This document shows positions 62,991 through 64,000 of a DNA stretch of 64,000 nucleotides, in pieces (positions within the stretch are counted from its first letter, which is position 1; each line of letters opens with the position of its first letter). Where the stretch lies: positions 248,001 to 312,000 of the forward strand of contig NZ_BLLG01000002.1 of the NCBI RefSeq assembly GCF_011766325.1, read 5' to 3'. The DNA comes from Streptomyces pacificus. GTDB lineage: Bacteria; Actinomycetota; Actinomycetes; Streptomycetales; Streptomycetaceae. Under the pieces are notes generated by a model. That model was given only the letters and a program-made list of their open reading frames with translations. It ran no database searches and had not been told where the DNA came from. Both the position numbers and the translations under genes were made by a program.

Positions 62991-64000
62991 TCACTTCCTG
63001 CCGGGTGTCCAGTTCATGCCCCATCCGTAGGCGTGGTCGACGGTGCGCTGGGGGCTGACTCCGCGTTCCGGCACCAGGTAGCGGGCCTCCCGCCGGACCA
63101 CGAGATCGCCGCCCTGGTTGGTGATCAGCGCGAGGGCGCAGACGGTGGCGGGCACGGTGCACTCGTCCAGGGAGAACTCGACGGGGGCGCCGTGCTGCGG
63201 CTGGAGGGTGACCGAGGCGCGCAGATCGGCGAAACTGCGGGCGCCCTCGTAGATGGTGACGAAGACGACCACGCGGCGGAGCTTGTCCCGGTGGTCCAGG
63301 TTGACGGTGAGGTTCTCTCCGGCGGCCACCGCGCCGGTGCGGTCGTCGCCGTCGAGGTGGATGTACGGAGGCTGGTGGAGTGCGCCGAACGCGTTGCCCA
63401 GAGCCTGGACGACTCCCTTGCGGCCGTCTGCCAGTTCGAAGAGTGCGCAGAGGTCGAGATCGAGATCGGAGTGCATCGCCATGGCCCGGCCGAGCTTGGC
63501 CCCCCATCCCCTGGACTGCTTGCGCACCTCCCAGTTGAGGTTGACCCGCAGGGCGCCGGATGTGCCGCCCTGCTTGGCGAGCGAGACGGTCGGCACCTCC
63601 TTCGTCAGGGTGACCTTGGTGAGGCGTACCGGTCCGGTGGCAGGCACCGGCCCGGGGACGGCCGGCCCGGGCGCGGAGGTGTGCGCCGGTGCCGGCGACG
63701 CAGCGGGTGCGGGAGCGGGAGACGCCGGTGCCGAGGGAGGGGCTGCCTGCCGGGGTTCGTCGACCGTGATGCCGAAGTCGGTCGCGAGGCCCTCCAGCCC
63801 GCTGTCGTACCCCTGCCCCACCGCCCGGAACTTCCAGGCGCCGTCGCGTCGGTAGAGTTCACCGAGGACGAACGCCGTCTCGACCGTCGCGTCCCGGCTC
63901 TCGTAGCACGCGATCTCGGTGCCGGCCGCGGCATCCAGGACCCGTACGTACAGTCCCGGGACCTGACCGAAGCTGCCTCCGTCGGCGGAGGCGGCGAGCA
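62991..64000 (-). CDS. TerD-family protein with two TerD domains (5' end outside the window)
   Basis: The frame stays open to the window edge, so about 336 C-terminal residues are visible. The first part ends a TerD domain (GELYRRDGAWKFRAVGQGYD, GLEGLATDFGI). A Pro/Ala-rich linker of ~50 residues follows, then a second TerD domain (VPTVSLAKQGG, LRVNLNWEV, DLDLDLCALFELADGRKGVV with calcium-binding acidic residues, GENLTVNLD). TerD proteins take part in tellurite/stress resistance and calcium-linked signalling. Internal starts near 63821 would cut the first domain and are unlikely. Confidence 0.9.
   Translation of the reverse strand, partial: LAASADGGSFGQVPGLYVRVLDAAAGTEIACYESRDATVETAFVLGELYRRDGAWKFRAVGQGYDSGLEGLATDFGITVDEPRQAAPPSAPASPAPAPAASPAPAHTSAPGPAVPGPVPATGPVRLTKVTLTKEVPTVSLAKQGGTSGALRVNLNWEVRKQSRGWGAKLGRAMAMHSDLDLDLCALFELADGRKGVVQALGNAFGALHQPPYIHLDGDDRTGAVAAGENLTVNLDHRDKLRRVVVFVTIYEGARSFADLRASVTLQPQHGAPVEFSLDECTVPATVCALALITNQGGDLVVRREARYLVPERGVSPQRTVDHAYGWGMNWTPGRK

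Overview
The window comes from a very GC-rich actinomycete chromosome, almost certainly a Streptomyces. The signs are strong GC bias at third codon positions, frequent GTG starts, ATGA/GTGA-coupled genes, a complete whiE-type spore-pigment polyketide locus, LAxTG (sortase E type) surface proteins and DtxR/DmdR-type iron boxes. I saw no IS element, prophage, tRNA, rRNA or CRISPR array.

Layout. (1) 3-6100: an exopolysaccharide locus with the end of a GT4 glycosyltransferase, a polytopic membrane protein, a LegB-like 4,6-dehydratase, a sugar-phosphate nucleotidyltransferase, a second SDR epimerase, a spherulin-4 (GH135-type) protein and a GH114 lipoprotein. The combination resembles Pel and the fungal galactosaminogalactan gene cluster. 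(2) 6182-9861: a membrane protein and a PAS-GAF-PP2C-HATPase regulator, followed by a frameshifted remnant of another SpoIIE-type phosphatase (9930-10300). (3) 10425-21661: a high-mannose N-glycan scavenging locus with a GH38 alpha-mannosidase, GH85 ENGase, GH5-type beta-mannosidase and a sugar ABC importer on the minus strand, and a divergent LacI regulator with two operator-like palindromes between them.

(4) 21770-28895: the spore pigment cluster, with the divergent hydroxylase (whiEVIII) and whiEI-VII in canonical order, ending at a perfect 15-bp hairpin. Facing it is a coupled pair, a secreted beta-helix protein and an O-methyltransferase (29006-31143). (5) 31298-39716: iron acquisition. 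An FhuF-like reductase is divergent from an ATP-grasp/IucA-IucC/IucA-IucC/PLP-decarboxylase siderophore operon, and a DUF2470 protein follows. Each promoter carries an iron box. (6) 40103-43452: betB-betA (choline to glycine betaine). It converges on monomeric isocitrate dehydrogenase (43575-45794) across a perfect 16-bp hairpin.

(7) 46180-51037: a CFA-like methyltransferase, a CPYC-type FAD oxidoreductase, a cyclophilin and a glyoxalase-fold protein, separated by intergenic regions rich in short tandem repeats and palindromes. (8) 51149-55478: a DUF1996 LAETG surface protein, a universal stress protein and a second LAETG protein. (9) 55579-64000: a DUF5997/LysR-effector-domain pair, small stress proteins, a Nudix hydrolase and Lnt, a PH-like membrane protein, a glutamate-racemase homologue, an HpnB-like glycosyltransferase and a two-domain TerD protein cut by the window end.
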